A stretch of 64,000 nt of DNA from Pantoea vagans (GTDB lineage: Bacteria > Pseudomonadota > Gammaproteobacteria > Enterobacterales > Enterobacteriaceae), in the NCBI RefSeq assembly GCF_004792415.1, contig NZ_CP038853.1, positions 3,968,001 to 4,032,000 of the forward strand. Reading direction: 5' to 3'. A program made the position numbers and the translations under genes. Each line of letters begins with the position of its first letter. Position 1 is the first letter of the stretch. The notes below the pieces were generated by a model. That model made no database searches and was not told the DNA's origin. It saw only the letters and a list, made by a program, of their open reading frames with translations. Of the stretch, positions 18,863-27,641 are shown piece after piece.

Positions 18863-20401
18863 ATGAAAAATTCTTTTTCGCTAGGGCTGTTGCATGTTCA
18901 GCCTGAATTAACGGCATTGCAAACCCCTGGCTGTTATTGGGTCACTTGTGCACGGCAGGATGACGCCCGCACTTTTATTCGACAGGTGATTTCACATCAG
19001 CAGGCCGTCACGCTAATCAGCGCTGATCAGCCGCCGCGTGATTTACTGACGCCCGACCCGGTCGGCGGTCCTGACCGTATCCCGCTGTTTTCTCTTCCCA
19101 AAAGCAAACGAAGTCTGTTGCAGCTGGAAAGTGATTTTCTGCGCACGTTCGGCAGTAAAAATGGCCTGGTGATATTTAACAGCAGCGCAGCGCAATGGGA
19201 TAAGCTCGATGACGCCGAATTAACGCGGTGGATAAAGGGTATGCGCCACACGCTGCATAAAAGAAAACTCACGCTGTTAATCGTGACGTCCGGTTCCACT
19301 ATAATAAACCTGAGTAATAATCTTCAGCGTTATTTTCGTCAGCTGGATGGCGTGGCGCATTTGGGTTTTCAGCAGGATAGCTGGCAGTATCGAATTAACT
19401 GGTGGTATGCCGCAGAACGCCTGCTGGCCGATCGTGCAATACGCCTGGGCTGTGAAGAAGATCGTTTCTTTACGTTAAATGAAAATCAGGAACCGCTGAG
19501 CCTTAATGACGAGCAGCATTATCTTGCGGACAAAATCGTGCTTGAGGGTGCACCGCCACTTTCACGCCAGTGGCAACTCTTTGATGATAATGAGCAGGTC
19601 TGGTTACGGGCTCAACAGGCCAATGCCGCAACGGTTATTTTCAGCCTGACCCGAAGCGACCTGATCAACGAACTGGCGAAGTTTGTACACAGCCTGCGAC
19701 GCGGACGCGGCAACGGCCTGAAAATTGTGGTGCGCGAGATGGGTGCCAGCCTGCGTTACAGCGACGAGCGTCTGCTGCTGGCCTGCGGGGTAAACGTTAT
19801 TGTGCCGACCAACGCGCCCATGTCGCGGTTTCTGACCACGCTGGAAGGCGTTCAGGGACAGGTGTTTAACCGTCGCGTTCCCGCCAGTCTTGAGGCGTTA
19901 ACCGCATCGTTGCAGCCTCTGCATGAAAAAGGCTACCTGCGGCTTGACGCCTTCTGCCAGTCGGTCAGCCAGTTGATCAGTAATACTTTGCTGCCGGAAA
20001 ATGATAAGGGCCTGCTGGTGGCGTTGCGGCCGGTGCCACAGCTTAAACCGCAGCAGATCCTGACACTTTGTAAGCCGCGCCGCTTTGGCGATCTGGTCAC
20101 GGTACTGGAAGATCGCGTCATTCTGTTTCTCTCCTCCTGCCGCTATAACGATCTTGATAAAGCATTGAAATATATATTTTCACTGCCTCACGACGAGCTG
20201 TTTGCAAACCGAATGGTCTGGTTCGAGGATAATCAGATTTTTGCGGAAGTCAGCAATATTAAGAAACTGACGCCCATGGCGATTCAGGATCTGACGCCGG
20301 TATCAGAGACAACACGTGCCGCCGTTGAGCGCCATCACGAAACGCAGGAACGCTCAGCCCCCCTGCCCATCACTTTACTGCCGGAGAATGAATCCCGATG
20401 A
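18863..20401 (+). CDS. bcsE: BcsE, c-di-GMP-binding cellulose regulator
   Basis: Cytoplasmic protein of 512 residues (523 in E. coli) that boosts cellulose output by binding c-di-GMP and linking BcsRQ to BcsF at the membrane. The C-terminal GIL/GGDEF-like domain carries the I-site motif RxGD as RFGD at residues 407-410 (in CKPRRFGDLVTVLED), so ligand binding is likely retained. The middle part resembles a REC*-like degenerate receiver. Its stop overlaps the bcsF start (ATGA). The ribosome site is weak (GGAAAAA about 15 bases upstream), and base composition is more AT-rich over the first 300 bases than in the neighbours. Confidence 0.94.
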   Translation: MKNSFSLGLLHVQPELTALQTPGCYWVTCARQDDARTFIRQVISHQQAVTLISADQPPRDLLTPDPVGGPDRIPLFSLPKSKRSLLQLESDFLRTFGSKNGLVIFNSSAAQWDKLDDAELTRWIKGMRHTLHKRKLTLLIVTSGSTIINLSNNLQRYFRQLDGVAHLGFQQDSWQYRINWWYAAERLLADRAIRLGCEEDRFFTLNENQEPLSLNDEQHYLADKIVLEGAPPLSRQWQLFDDNEQVWLRAQQANAATVIFSLTRSDLINELAKFVHSLRRGRGNGLKIVVREMGASLRYSDERLLLACGVNVIVPTNAPMSRFLTTLEGVQGQVFNRRVPASLEALTASLQPLHEKGYLRLDAFCQSVSQLISNTLLPENDKGLLVALRPVPQLKPQQILTLCKPRRFGDLVTVLEDRVILFLSSCRYNDLDKALKYIFSLPHDELFANRMVWFEDNQIFAEVSNIKKLTPMAIQDLTPVSETTRAAVERHHETQERSAPLPITLLPENESR

Positions 20402-20595
20402 ACCTGATGGATTGGGTACAGATTGCGCTGCTGATCGTTGTTATCTTGCTGATTTTAAAGCCGGTCTGGCATCAGTGGCTGCCGCGTCGCTGGAACGGCC
20501 TGCTGAATCGGCTGTTGCCTGCTCGCGCGCTGAAGTCTGAAGGTCACTGGCAGCGTCAATCTCCAAAAACGGATGCAAAAATTAATGAAAAATGA
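20398..20595 (+). CDS. bcsF: BcsF, small membrane anchor for BcsE
   Basis: 65-residue protein with one transmembrane helix (about residues 6-22, WVQIALLIVVILLIL) and a basic cytoplasmic tail. In E. coli BcsF recruits BcsE to the inner membrane and helps assembly around BcsA and BcsG. Sequence similarity to E. coli BcsF (63 residues) is modest; the call rests on topology, size and place between bcsE and bcsG, overlapping both neighbours. Confidence 0.9.
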   Translation: MNLMDWVQIALLIVVILLILKPVWHQWLPRRWNGLLNRLLPARALKSEGHWQRQSPKTDAKINEK

Positions 20596-22249
20596 TCAAC
20601 CCGCTGCGGCCCACTCTTCCCGGTTGTGGTCCTGCTGGCGCGGACTGGGCGGCTGGAACTTCTACTTTTTAGTCAAATTCGCCCTGCTGTGGTACGGCTA
20701 CCTCAACTTTCATGCCCTGAGCAATCTGGTGTTTCTCGCCTGGCTGCTTTTCCCGCTGCCGTCGGTTCGCCTGCATCGCCTGCGCCACTGGGTCTCGATC
20801 CCGGTTGGCTTCGCGCTGTTCTGGCATGATACCTGGCTGCCGGGACTCAGCAGCATTCTCAGCCAGGGCGATCAGCTGGCGGGCTTCTCGGGTGCGTACC
20901 TGCTTGATCTGGCTGACCGTTTTATCAACTGGCAAATGGTGGGTGCCCTGTTTGTTCTGCTGGTGCTCTATCTGTTTATTTCGCAGTGGGTTCGCATCAC
21001 CGTGCTGGTTTCATTGATGCTGATCTGGCTCAACGTGCTGACCATTGCGGGTCCGGCGATGTCGCTGCTGCCGACCCGCGCGACGACCCCGCAGGTGGTG
21101 CTGAATCAGACACCGGCTGCTGCCAGCCAGGCGGCGGCCGTGCCGGATGGGCTCGATCAGTCAGCCGCGCCCACCAGCGCCAGCCTGACCGCCTGGCTCA
21201 GCCGTTTTTATGAGAGTGAGCGCAAGCGCGTCACCCATTTCCCTGACAGCCTGCCGGCCGATTCGCAGCCGTTCGACATCCTGGTGATCAACATCTGTTC
21301 ACTCGCCTGGTCCGACATGGATGCCTCCCAGCTGCGTAATCATCCGCTGTGGCAGCACTTTGACATCATGCTGACCAACTATAACTCCGCCACCAGCTAC
21401 AGCGGACCGGCGGGGATCCGTCTGCTGCGTGCCAGCTGCGGTCAGACTTCGCACAGCGAACTCTACAAACCCACCGATTCACGCTGTTATCTGTTCGATA
21501 ATCTGGCGAAGCTGGGCTTTAAAGAGCAGCTGATGATGGATCACACCGGCGTGTTCGGTAACTATCTCAAGGAACTGCGCGAGGGTGGCGATATTCAGGC
21601 ACCGCTGATGTCGCAGGCGGGTATTGCCCCGGAGCTGACCTCATTCGACGGCTCGCCGGTGCTTAACGATGCCCAGCTGTTGCAGCGCTGGCTTGACGAT
21701 CGCAGCAAGAGCAGCGATGCACGCAGCGCCACCTTCTACAACCTGATCCCGCTGCACGACGGTACCCGTGAGCTGGGCAGCACCCAGACTGCCCCGTGGA
21801 AGCCGCGCGCTCAGCTGCTGTTTGATCAAATCGACGCCTTCCTCACCCAGCTGGAGAAGTCGGGCCGCCGGGTGATGGTGCTGGTGGTGCCGGAGCATGG
21901 CGCCGCACTTGAGGGCGATAAGATGCAGATGTCAGGCCTGCGGGATATTCCCAGCCCTGCCATTACGCATGTGCCTGTGGGGATTAAGTTTGTCGGCATG
22001 AAGGCCCCGCATCAGGGACAATCCCTCAATATTGATGCACCGACCAGCCTGCTGGCGATTTCAGAAATTATGTCGCGGGTGGTGGACGGACAGGTATTTA
22101 ATGCGCCGAATGTGAATATGTCGGTATTGACCGACAAACTGCCGCAGACACCGGTGGTGTCGGAAAACGACGGGGCGGTGGTGATGATGTATCAGGGCAA
22201 GCCCTGGATCAGGCTCAACGGCGGCGACTGGGTGCCCTATCCGCAGTAA
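20585..22249 (+). CDS. bcsG: BcsG, cellulose phosphoethanolamine transferase
   Basis: Inner-membrane enzyme that moves phosphoethanolamine from phosphatidylethanolamine to glucose units of nascent cellulose. About 554 residues: four to five N-terminal membrane helices (about 25-150), an Ala/Pro/Thr-rich linker, then a periplasmic alkaline-phosphatase-superfamily domain. Visible active-site parts are the nucleophile Ser in NSATSYSGPAG, the zinc-side Cys in VINICSL, the RASCGQTSH segment and PEHGAAL. The end LNGGDWVPYPQ is identical in type to E. coli. I prefer the ATG at 20585, which gives the same N-terminal length as E. coli BcsG; an in-frame ATG at 20573 adds four residues. The start lies inside bcsF. 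Presence of BcsG predicts pEtN-cellulose from at least one of the two synthases. Confidence 0.96.
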   Translation: MKNDQPAAAHSSRLWSCWRGLGGWNFYFLVKFALLWYGYLNFHALSNLVFLAWLLFPLPSVRLHRLRHWVSIPVGFALFWHDTWLPGLSSILSQGDQLAGFSGAYLLDLADRFINWQMVGALFVLLVLYLFISQWVRITVLVSLMLIWLNVLTIAGPAMSLLPTRATTPQVVLNQTPAAASQAAAVPDGLDQSAAPTSASLTAWLSRFYESERKRVTHFPDSLPADSQPFDILVINICSLAWSDMDASQLRNHPLWQHFDIMLTNYNSATSYSGPAGIRLLRASCGQTSHSELYKPTDSRCYLFDNLAKLGFKEQLMMDHTGVFGNYLKELREGGDIQAPLMSQAGIAPELTSFDGSPVLNDAQLLQRWLDDRSKSSDARSATFYNLIPLHDGTRELGSTQTAPWKPRAQLLFDQIDAFLTQLEKSGRRVMVLVVPEHGAALEGDKMQMSGLRDIPSPAITHVPVGIKFVGMKAPHQGQSLNIDAPTSLLAISEIMSRVVDGQVFNAPNVNMSVLTDKLPQTPVVSENDGAVVMMYQGKPWIRLNGGDWVPYPQ

Positions 22250-22279
22250 CGCATTATTGCCGGATAGCAGAAGTATGAG

Positions 22280-22348
22280 TCAGGCGCGGCTCAGCGCCTG
22301 ACATACCGGGTTATCAGCCACAGAACGGCGGCCAGCGCCGCCGTTCTG
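22280..22348. terminator. paired hairpins between convergent bcsG and bcsZ
   Basis: Two perfect stems lie between the convergent stops: TCAGGCGC / GCGCCTGA (22280-22301) and a 12-bp stem CAGAACGGCGGC / GCCGCCGTTCTG (22321-22332, 22337-22348, loop CAGC). Neither has a strong T-tract. They probably end or shield the bcsEFG and bcsO-Z transcripts; a terminator role is inferred from position. Confidence 0.6.
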
Positions 22349-22355
22349 CGATTGA

Positions 22356-23363
22356 TCAGCGCTTCTCCTGAAACGCCTGCCAGGTCAGCAACTGCAGGCT
22401 GGCAGAGAAGTAGTTCTGATCGGCAGCCAGCTTATCGCTCAGATAGCCGGTCTCATTCAGCGTCAGGTCTCGCACCGCCAGCAGACCGCCCTCAAGGTGG
22501 TAAGGAGCTGGTGCATTCGCCAGCACATCGAACCAGGCGGGGGTCAGCATGCGGCTGTAACCCTGCCAGACGCGCTGAAACGGCACCAGCGCCAGACTGT
22601 GCGGGTCATACCACCAGATGTTCAGCGGCACGCGAATCGCGTCGTAGCTGAAGCGGTTTGAGTAACCCACCGCTGGCGCAACCGACCCATCCGCATTCAG
22701 CGCGACCCAGTCCAGTGGCAGGCCAGTTTTACCAAAGCTCAGCTTACCCAGCAGATCAAAACCATCGTTAATCAGCTTATCCCAGACCTGCAGATGACTG
22801 CGCTCGCCAAACTCCCGCCACGCCTGAAACAGGAAGTACGAAGGATTCAGCACCACATAGCTGGTTTTATTGAAGCCCTGCGCGCCCGGCAGCAGGACGG
22901 TATGGCCGCCGAAGCTCGTGACATCCAGCTTGATGATCGCGCGCTGAATGCGGTCTGACTCCTGCTGGTAACTCTCCACCTGCCATTTCTGTGCGGCGCG
23001 CTGTAGCGCCCATGCCAGCAGCACATCGCCATCCGAGGCGTTATTTTTGTCGGCAACCGGGTTGTCACTGCCCGGCACATAGCGCCAGTAGAAGAGATCG
23101 GTCTGCGGATTACGCAGCTGAGTGCGCGTCCACTGCCACAGCCGATCAAAGGTGGCGCGATCGTTGTTGGCCACCGCCAGCAACATGCCATACCCCTGAC
23201 CTTCGGTGTGACTGACATTGTTATTGGCGGTATCCGTGATCCGCCCTTCGGCGGTCAGAAAACGACTTTTAAAGGTATCCCAGCCGCTGGCATTGGCCTG
23301 CGCGCTGCAGGCCAGCAGTAAAACAGAGCAGATCCAGCCCATCCAGAATGGCTTACGTTTCAT
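22356..23363 (-). CDS. bcsZ: BcsZ, periplasmic endo-1,4-beta-glucanase (GH8)
   Basis: Secreted cellulase of glycoside hydrolase family 8 that trims or releases tangled glucan during cellulose export. 335 residues with a signal peptide (cleavage near ANA-SG, residue 26). The catalytic acid Glu54 sits in HTEGQGYGM and the second acidic residue Asp111 in ASDGD; FYWRYVPGSDNP and NPSYF are further GH8 stretches. It is the last gene of the second operon, 8 bases after bcsD. It is the only bcsZ in the window: the E. coli-like locus lacks its copy, so this enzyme may serve both cellulose systems. Confidence 0.96.
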   Translation of the reverse strand: MKRKPFWMGWICSVLLLACSAQANASGWDTFKSRFLTAEGRITDTANNNVSHTEGQGYGMLLAVANNDRATFDRLWQWTRTQLRNPQTDLFYWRYVPGSDNPVADKNNASDGDVLLAWALQRAAQKWQVESYQQESDRIQRAIIKLDVTSFGGHTVLLPGAQGFNKTSYVVLNPSYFLFQAWREFGERSHLQVWDKLINDGFDLLGKLSFGKTGLPLDWVALNADGSVAPAVGYSNRFSYDAIRVPLNIWWYDPHSLALVPFQRVWQGYSRMLTPAWFDVLANAPAPYHLEGGLLAVRDLTLNETGYLSDKLAADQNYFSASLQLLTWQAFQEKR

Positions 23364-23371
23364 TTCTGATC

Positions 23372-23815
23372 CTATTGATATCGATAGTGCAGCGTACTGC
23401 CATCGTTGAGTTCAAGCGTCACCGGCACCATTCTGCTGCCGCCCTGGCCCTGCAACCAGCCTGAAAAAAGCCCGGCGATGACCGCACCAAACGCCGCCTG
23501 CCAGTCAGCCGGAGAATGGCGATTGTCGCCTGCCGGTAAGGCGTGATACGCAATCAGCAGCGCCTTCTCTTCCGGCTGAAGCTGCACAAAGCCCCAGTTA
23601 AACCGCGCCAGTTGCAGGTTGGCCTCACGCTCCAGATCCTGCACGGTGCGCGACTCTGGCAAAGGATAGCGGGTCGCCAGCGATTCACCCATCCTGTAGA
23701 GAAAAGCTTCCGCCTCCTGCTGACCGGCGTTGGCGATCATCCCGTCAATCAGCACGCTGACCAGGTCAAACCAGCCCGGCTGATAAGGATGTGATACCCC
23801 CGAATGCTCACTCAT
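23372..23815 (-). CDS. bcsD: BcsD, cellulose synthase scaffold subunit
   Basis: 147-residue protein of the BcsD family (156 residues in Gluconacetobacter/Komagataeibacter). In acetic acid bacteria BcsD with a proline-rich partner forms the cortical belt that lines up synthases; in other proteobacteria the partner is BcsO or BcsP. Family features are the helical N-terminal half, LYRMGESLATRYPLP and the C-terminal LFSGWLQGQGGSRMVPVTLELND. Its ATG overlaps the bcsC stop by one base (TAATG). Together with the proline-rich first gene of this operon it marks a BcsD-type system, different from the E. coli-type locus next to it. Confidence 0.92.
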   Translation of the reverse strand: MSEHSGVSHPYQPGWFDLVSVLIDGMIANAGQQEAEAFLYRMGESLATRYPLPESRTVQDLEREANLQLARFNWGFVQLQPEEKALLIAYHALPAGDNRHSPADWQAAFGAVIAGLFSGWLQGQGGSRMVPVTLELNDGSTLHYRYQ

Positions 23816-26800
23816 TACTTCTCTCCGAACAGGTAACGGACATAGAGCCGGGCGCTGCTTTCGTTGTAGTCACCAAAGGTGTCATAACCCAGCTGGCCGC
23901 CAATCGTCACATCTTTATTGAGTTTGTAGTCCGCCCCGGCGTGCAGGTTATAGCCGATGCCGTTTTTACTGCCGCCAGAGTAGTACGCGTCTTTCACGCT
24001 GCCGCTGGCAGCAAGGGATGCCAGCTCTGACTGCAGGCTGGCATCCGCCGGGAAGTACGCGCTCTTATCCTGACTGTAGGTCTGATAACCGGCGGCACCG
24101 CCAATATTCACTTTGAGATCGTCAAACTTGCGTGAGAACTCTATCGGGAACGAGACCGACGCGTAGTTCTGCGGGCTGAAGTAGCCGCCCTGCCCGTAGC
24201 TGAAGTAGCTGAGGTTTTTTGAGAAGTCCATCCACGCCAGACTCATGCCCACTTTCAGCTCGCGGTCGTCACTGTGGAACGGACGAACATACGCCCCGGC
24301 GGTCGCCTGCAGGTTATTGTTGCTGGCAACATTTTCACCAAGGTAGCTGTAAGCGCCGCCGCCAGCGTAGAAGCCCGCATCGCCATTATCGTAGCTTAAC
24401 AGGGCGTTCGCGCCGTTCTTCGTGACGCGTCCCCAGCGTTTGCCGCTGGCTTTATCTTCTGCGCCGACGTAAGAGAGCAGGCTGTCGGTAATCGCGCGAC
24501 GCTCACCGGTCAGGATCAGCGTCAGGAAGTCGGTGAGTTTCGGTGACCACTGCACCCCCCCGACCAGCGTACTGAGATCCTGGCCCAGCGGCGTACTGCC
24601 GATATCCACTTTGTAGCTATCGCCCTTCAGCGCCAGATTCAGCTCGACGCCAGAAGCGGTCTGCGAATCGGTGGTCGCGTTGGGCAGATCATTCACCGTC
24701 GCGCCGCCTGCGGCCACAACGCGGCCCTGGCTCAGCGCATTGGTGCCGAAACGACGCCAGGCATCGGCGGCGCCACTGCCTGCCGTGAGTGAGACCGGCG
24801 TGGCGGTAAAGTCGAGGCGCGCCGTTTCAAACGGCACGGTGGAGAAGGTCAGCGGCGCTTTGGCTTCCGTCAGTTTGCTCAGGCCCGACTCGCCGTCGCG
24901 CCCGCGCACCTGCACCATGCCCTGACTCCAGGTAGCCGTTTTCTCCTGCAGCGAATCCATCATGGTATTGACGTCATGCAGAACCTGTGACTGCTGAGAA
25001 ACCGTTGTGCTGCCCGCAGCCGGTTCGCCCTGTGATGTCACGCCAGCAGTCTGGCCCACCGGTGCCGCCTGCCACGGCAGCACGGTGCCGTAGCTGGACG
25101 GTGAGCGTCCCACCGGCGAGGTGGTGCGGTTGATAAACGGATTGTCCGCCAGTGCCAGGCCGCCCACGGTCGGCACGCTGCCAGGCTGCGCGCCCTGCAG
25201 GCCAGTCAGCTGCGCGCGCGCGGAACGCAGATACGCCATCGCCTGTGAATGGTTGCCATTGGCTTCGGCGACACGTGCCAGCAACAGCAGGCGATCCGGC
25301 GTCTGCGTGGTGGTGTTAAGGCCGCGGCTCAGCTCGTTAGCACGCGGCACATTGTTCTGCGCCAGCGCGACGTTGATGGCCCCGACGCGCGCATCCTGGG
25401 TCGGCGTATCCTGGGTCATCAGGTAGTCATAGACTACGCCCGCATCCCGGTTCATCTTGCCGTCCTGATAGAGGCGGGCCATCGCGAACATCAGGTCGCG
25501 GTTCTGCGGATCCTGCTGCAGCGCGCCAATCAGCTTGTCATAAGCCACCGCGTACTGCCGCTGCTGCCGCAGGCGATCCACTTCGTTAATCAGATAGCCG
25601 TTACGAATACCCGCGAGCTGCGTCGGGGTGCTGCGCGCCTGCAGCTCCGGGTTGCTGAGGAAGCGCTGCGCCTCACCGCCGAGGCCCGCCTGATTCAGCA
25701 CCGCCATCTGCGCGGCATAATCGCCCGCGTTGCCCTGCACGCCACGCTGCAGGTTCGTCCGCACCACCGACACCGCGCTGGTGAGATCGCCCGCCTTTGC
25801 CAGCTTCTGCGCCAGGTTTCCGGCATCCACCGGATTAGCGGGCGGCATGACCGTGAGCGCTTTCAGGGTATTGGCGGCGGCGGCCGTCGCGCCCTGCGCC
25901 AGGTACTGATCGGCGGTGCTCATCTGCAGATTGAAATTCACCCGCTGCGCCAGTTCACGCATCGCCGCCGTCTGCGCATTGGCAGGAATGCGCGCCAGCA
26001 ACGCGCTGGCCTGCTGCCAGCCACCGCTTTCGCTGGCGTTCAGCGCACCGGCATAGAGTTCGCTGGTGCTGGCCCCGTTGCGCATCACCGGCTGCATCAC
26101 GTTGGCCGCCAGCAGCGTATCGCCCTGCTGACGATAGAGCCGGGCTAAATCGAGCCGCAGCCAGCCATCAGAGGGATAGCGCTGAATGCCCTGCTGCAGC
26201 GTCGCGATGGCAGCGGCGTTGTTACCGGCCGCCAGCTGACGCTTTGCCTGCTGACGCAGCGCATCCGCTTCATTGGCCCGTGGCGTCACGCTCTGACGCA
26301 CGCTATCCGGCAGTGCCCCCAGCAGCGTACTGGCTTCGGCACTGCGATTCTGCTGACGCAGAACGTAGAACAGCCCTTCTTTGGCGCTGCGGTTATCCGC
26401 ATCACTTTGCAGAATGGTGCGGTAGATCTGCTCCGCCTGCTCAGGCTGATTGGTGCGGCGCAGCACGTCGGCGCGGAACAGTCTGGCGGCCAGCCCTTTT
26501 TCACCGTCAGCCTGGACCAGCGGTTCGCTTAAGGTCAGCGCCTGCGCGCTGTCGCCGTTTTTCAGCGCCTGCTGCGCGCTGGCCAGCTGCGCATAAAAGC
26601 GGGCATCGTCGGCCTGCTGCTGGCGCGAGGAACCCTGATCGCCGCCCTGCTGAGCAGAGCGCTGCAGATAATCAGCCGCTTCCTGATAACGTCCGGCTCG
26701 CTGGGCCACATAGCCCATGCCCGCTAACGCATCGGCATCCTGGGGATTGGCTCCCAGTACTTTTTCAAAGCTGGTCTGCGCTCCGCCGACGTCACCGCTG

Positions 26801-27630
26801 TTCAGCGCGCTGAATCCGGCTCCTTTTTCTGCGCCACCGACATTTTTACGGTAGTAGTCGATGACGGCAGAGTCCTGCGGATGACGCTGCTGCCAGGTCT
26901 GATAGAGTGCCGCATCTGACGGCTGCGGACCGAGCCACAGCAGCGCCTGGCGCAGTGAACGATCGGCATCCTGATTACCACTCGCCAGCGAACTCAATAC
27001 TTCAATGCCTTCGCGACGGGTCGGTTCCTGATAAGTCAGCGCTTTACCCAGCGCCAGCCGTGCGCCGGTGTCCTGCGGATGCTGAGCCGCAAACTGCCGC
27101 AGCGCCTCAACCGCCTGCGGCAGCAGCGTACGGTCACCCGCCATCGTAAGATAATATTCTGCCGCGACGCTCGGTGGTGGCTCATTACCGCTGAAGGTAT
27201 TGCGCCAGGTCTGTAACGCCGCCGGAATGTTGCCGCTGCGCGCCTGCTGACGCGCCAGCGAAAGCTGCGCCTGCGGAATGGTCTGCATCTGGCGCGCATT
27301 ATCCAGCTCGCTCAGGTGCGGATCGCTTGGGGAGACCTGGCTGAGACGGGCACGATACTGCGCTGCGGCAGCCGTGTCGCCGCCCTGTTGTGAATAGAGG
27401 GCCAGCAGATAAAGCGCCTGGGTATTGCCGGGTTCAACCATCAGCACCTTTTGCAGCGAGGCTTTCGCCAGGTCGTCATGCGCTTTCTGATGCCAGTAGG
27501 AGGCCTGATCGAACAGGGCCTGCAACGCCGGATTGGCGCTTTCCGCCGCCAGCAGCGGCGGTGACAGGGCCAGGGCGCTGCCCAGCAGCAACGCATGGCG
27601 GATACCGGCACTTAACAGATTTTTTTTCAT
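23815..27630 (-). CDS. bcsC: BcsC paralogue, outer-membrane cellulose export subunit (locus II)
   Basis: 1271 residues: signal peptide (cleavage near LLA-AES, residue 29), some 800 residues of TPR repeats, a Ser/Gln/Pro-rich linker (about 800-880), then an outer-membrane beta-barrel ending LYVRYLFGEK. It is about 110 residues longer than BcsC of locus I. The barrel shares the landmarks GSTPLGQDLSTLVGG, YVGAEDKASGKRWGRV and SYGQGGYFSPQNYAS. Expected role is to pass glucan from BcsB through periplasm and outer membrane. It follows bcsB by 11 bases and overlaps bcsD by one. Confidence 0.95.
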   Translation of the reverse strand: MKKNLLSAGIRHALLLGSALALSPPLLAAESANPALQALFDQASYWHQKAHDDLAKASLQKVLMVEPGNTQALYLLALYSQQGGDTAAAAQYRARLSQVSPSDPHLSELDNARQMQTIPQAQLSLARQQARSGNIPAALQTWRNTFSGNEPPPSVAAEYYLTMAGDRTLLPQAVEALRQFAAQHPQDTGARLALGKALTYQEPTRREGIEVLSSLASGNQDADRSLRQALLWLGPQPSDAALYQTWQQRHPQDSAVIDYYRKNVGGAEKGAGFSALNSGDVGGAQTSFEKVLGANPQDADALAGMGYVAQRAGRYQEAADYLQRSAQQGGDQGSSRQQQADDARFYAQLASAQQALKNGDSAQALTLSEPLVQADGEKGLAARLFRADVLRRTNQPEQAEQIYRTILQSDADNRSAKEGLFYVLRQQNRSAEASTLLGALPDSVRQSVTPRANEADALRQQAKRQLAAGNNAAAIATLQQGIQRYPSDGWLRLDLARLYRQQGDTLLAANVMQPVMRNGASTSELYAGALNASESGGWQQASALLARIPANAQTAAMRELAQRVNFNLQMSTADQYLAQGATAAAANTLKALTVMPPANPVDAGNLAQKLAKAGDLTSAVSVVRTNLQRGVQGNAGDYAAQMAVLNQAGLGGEAQRFLSNPELQARSTPTQLAGIRNGYLINEVDRLRQQRQYAVAYDKLIGALQQDPQNRDLMFAMARLYQDGKMNRDAGVVYDYLMTQDTPTQDARVGAINVALAQNNVPRANELSRGLNTTTQTPDRLLLLARVAEANGNHSQAMAYLRSARAQLTGLQGAQPGSVPTVGGLALADNPFINRTTSPVGRSPSSYGTVLPWQAAPVGQTAGVTSQGEPAAGSTTVSQQSQVLHDVNTMMDSLQEKTATWSQGMVQVRGRDGESGLSKLTEAKAPLTFSTVPFETARLDFTATPVSLTAGSGAADAWRRFGTNALSQGRVVAAGGATVNDLPNATTDSQTASGVELNLALKGDSYKVDIGSTPLGQDLSTLVGGVQWSPKLTDFLTLILTGERRAITDSLLSYVGAEDKASGKRWGRVTKNGANALLSYDNGDAGFYAGGGAYSYLGENVASNNNLQATAGAYVRPFHSDDRELKVGMSLAWMDFSKNLSYFSYGQGGYFSPQNYASVSFPIEFSRKFDDLKVNIGGAAGYQTYSQDKSAYFPADASLQSELASLAASGSVKDAYYSGGSKNGIGYNLHAGADYKLNKDVTIGGQLGYDTFGDYNESSARLYVRYLFGEK

Positions 27631-27641
27631 TATTGTTGTCC

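Noticed and set aside
25249..26148. 299-codon plus-strand frame opposite bcsC of locus II
   Set aside because: Antisense shadow of TPR repeats; low-complexity Arg/His/Leu composition.
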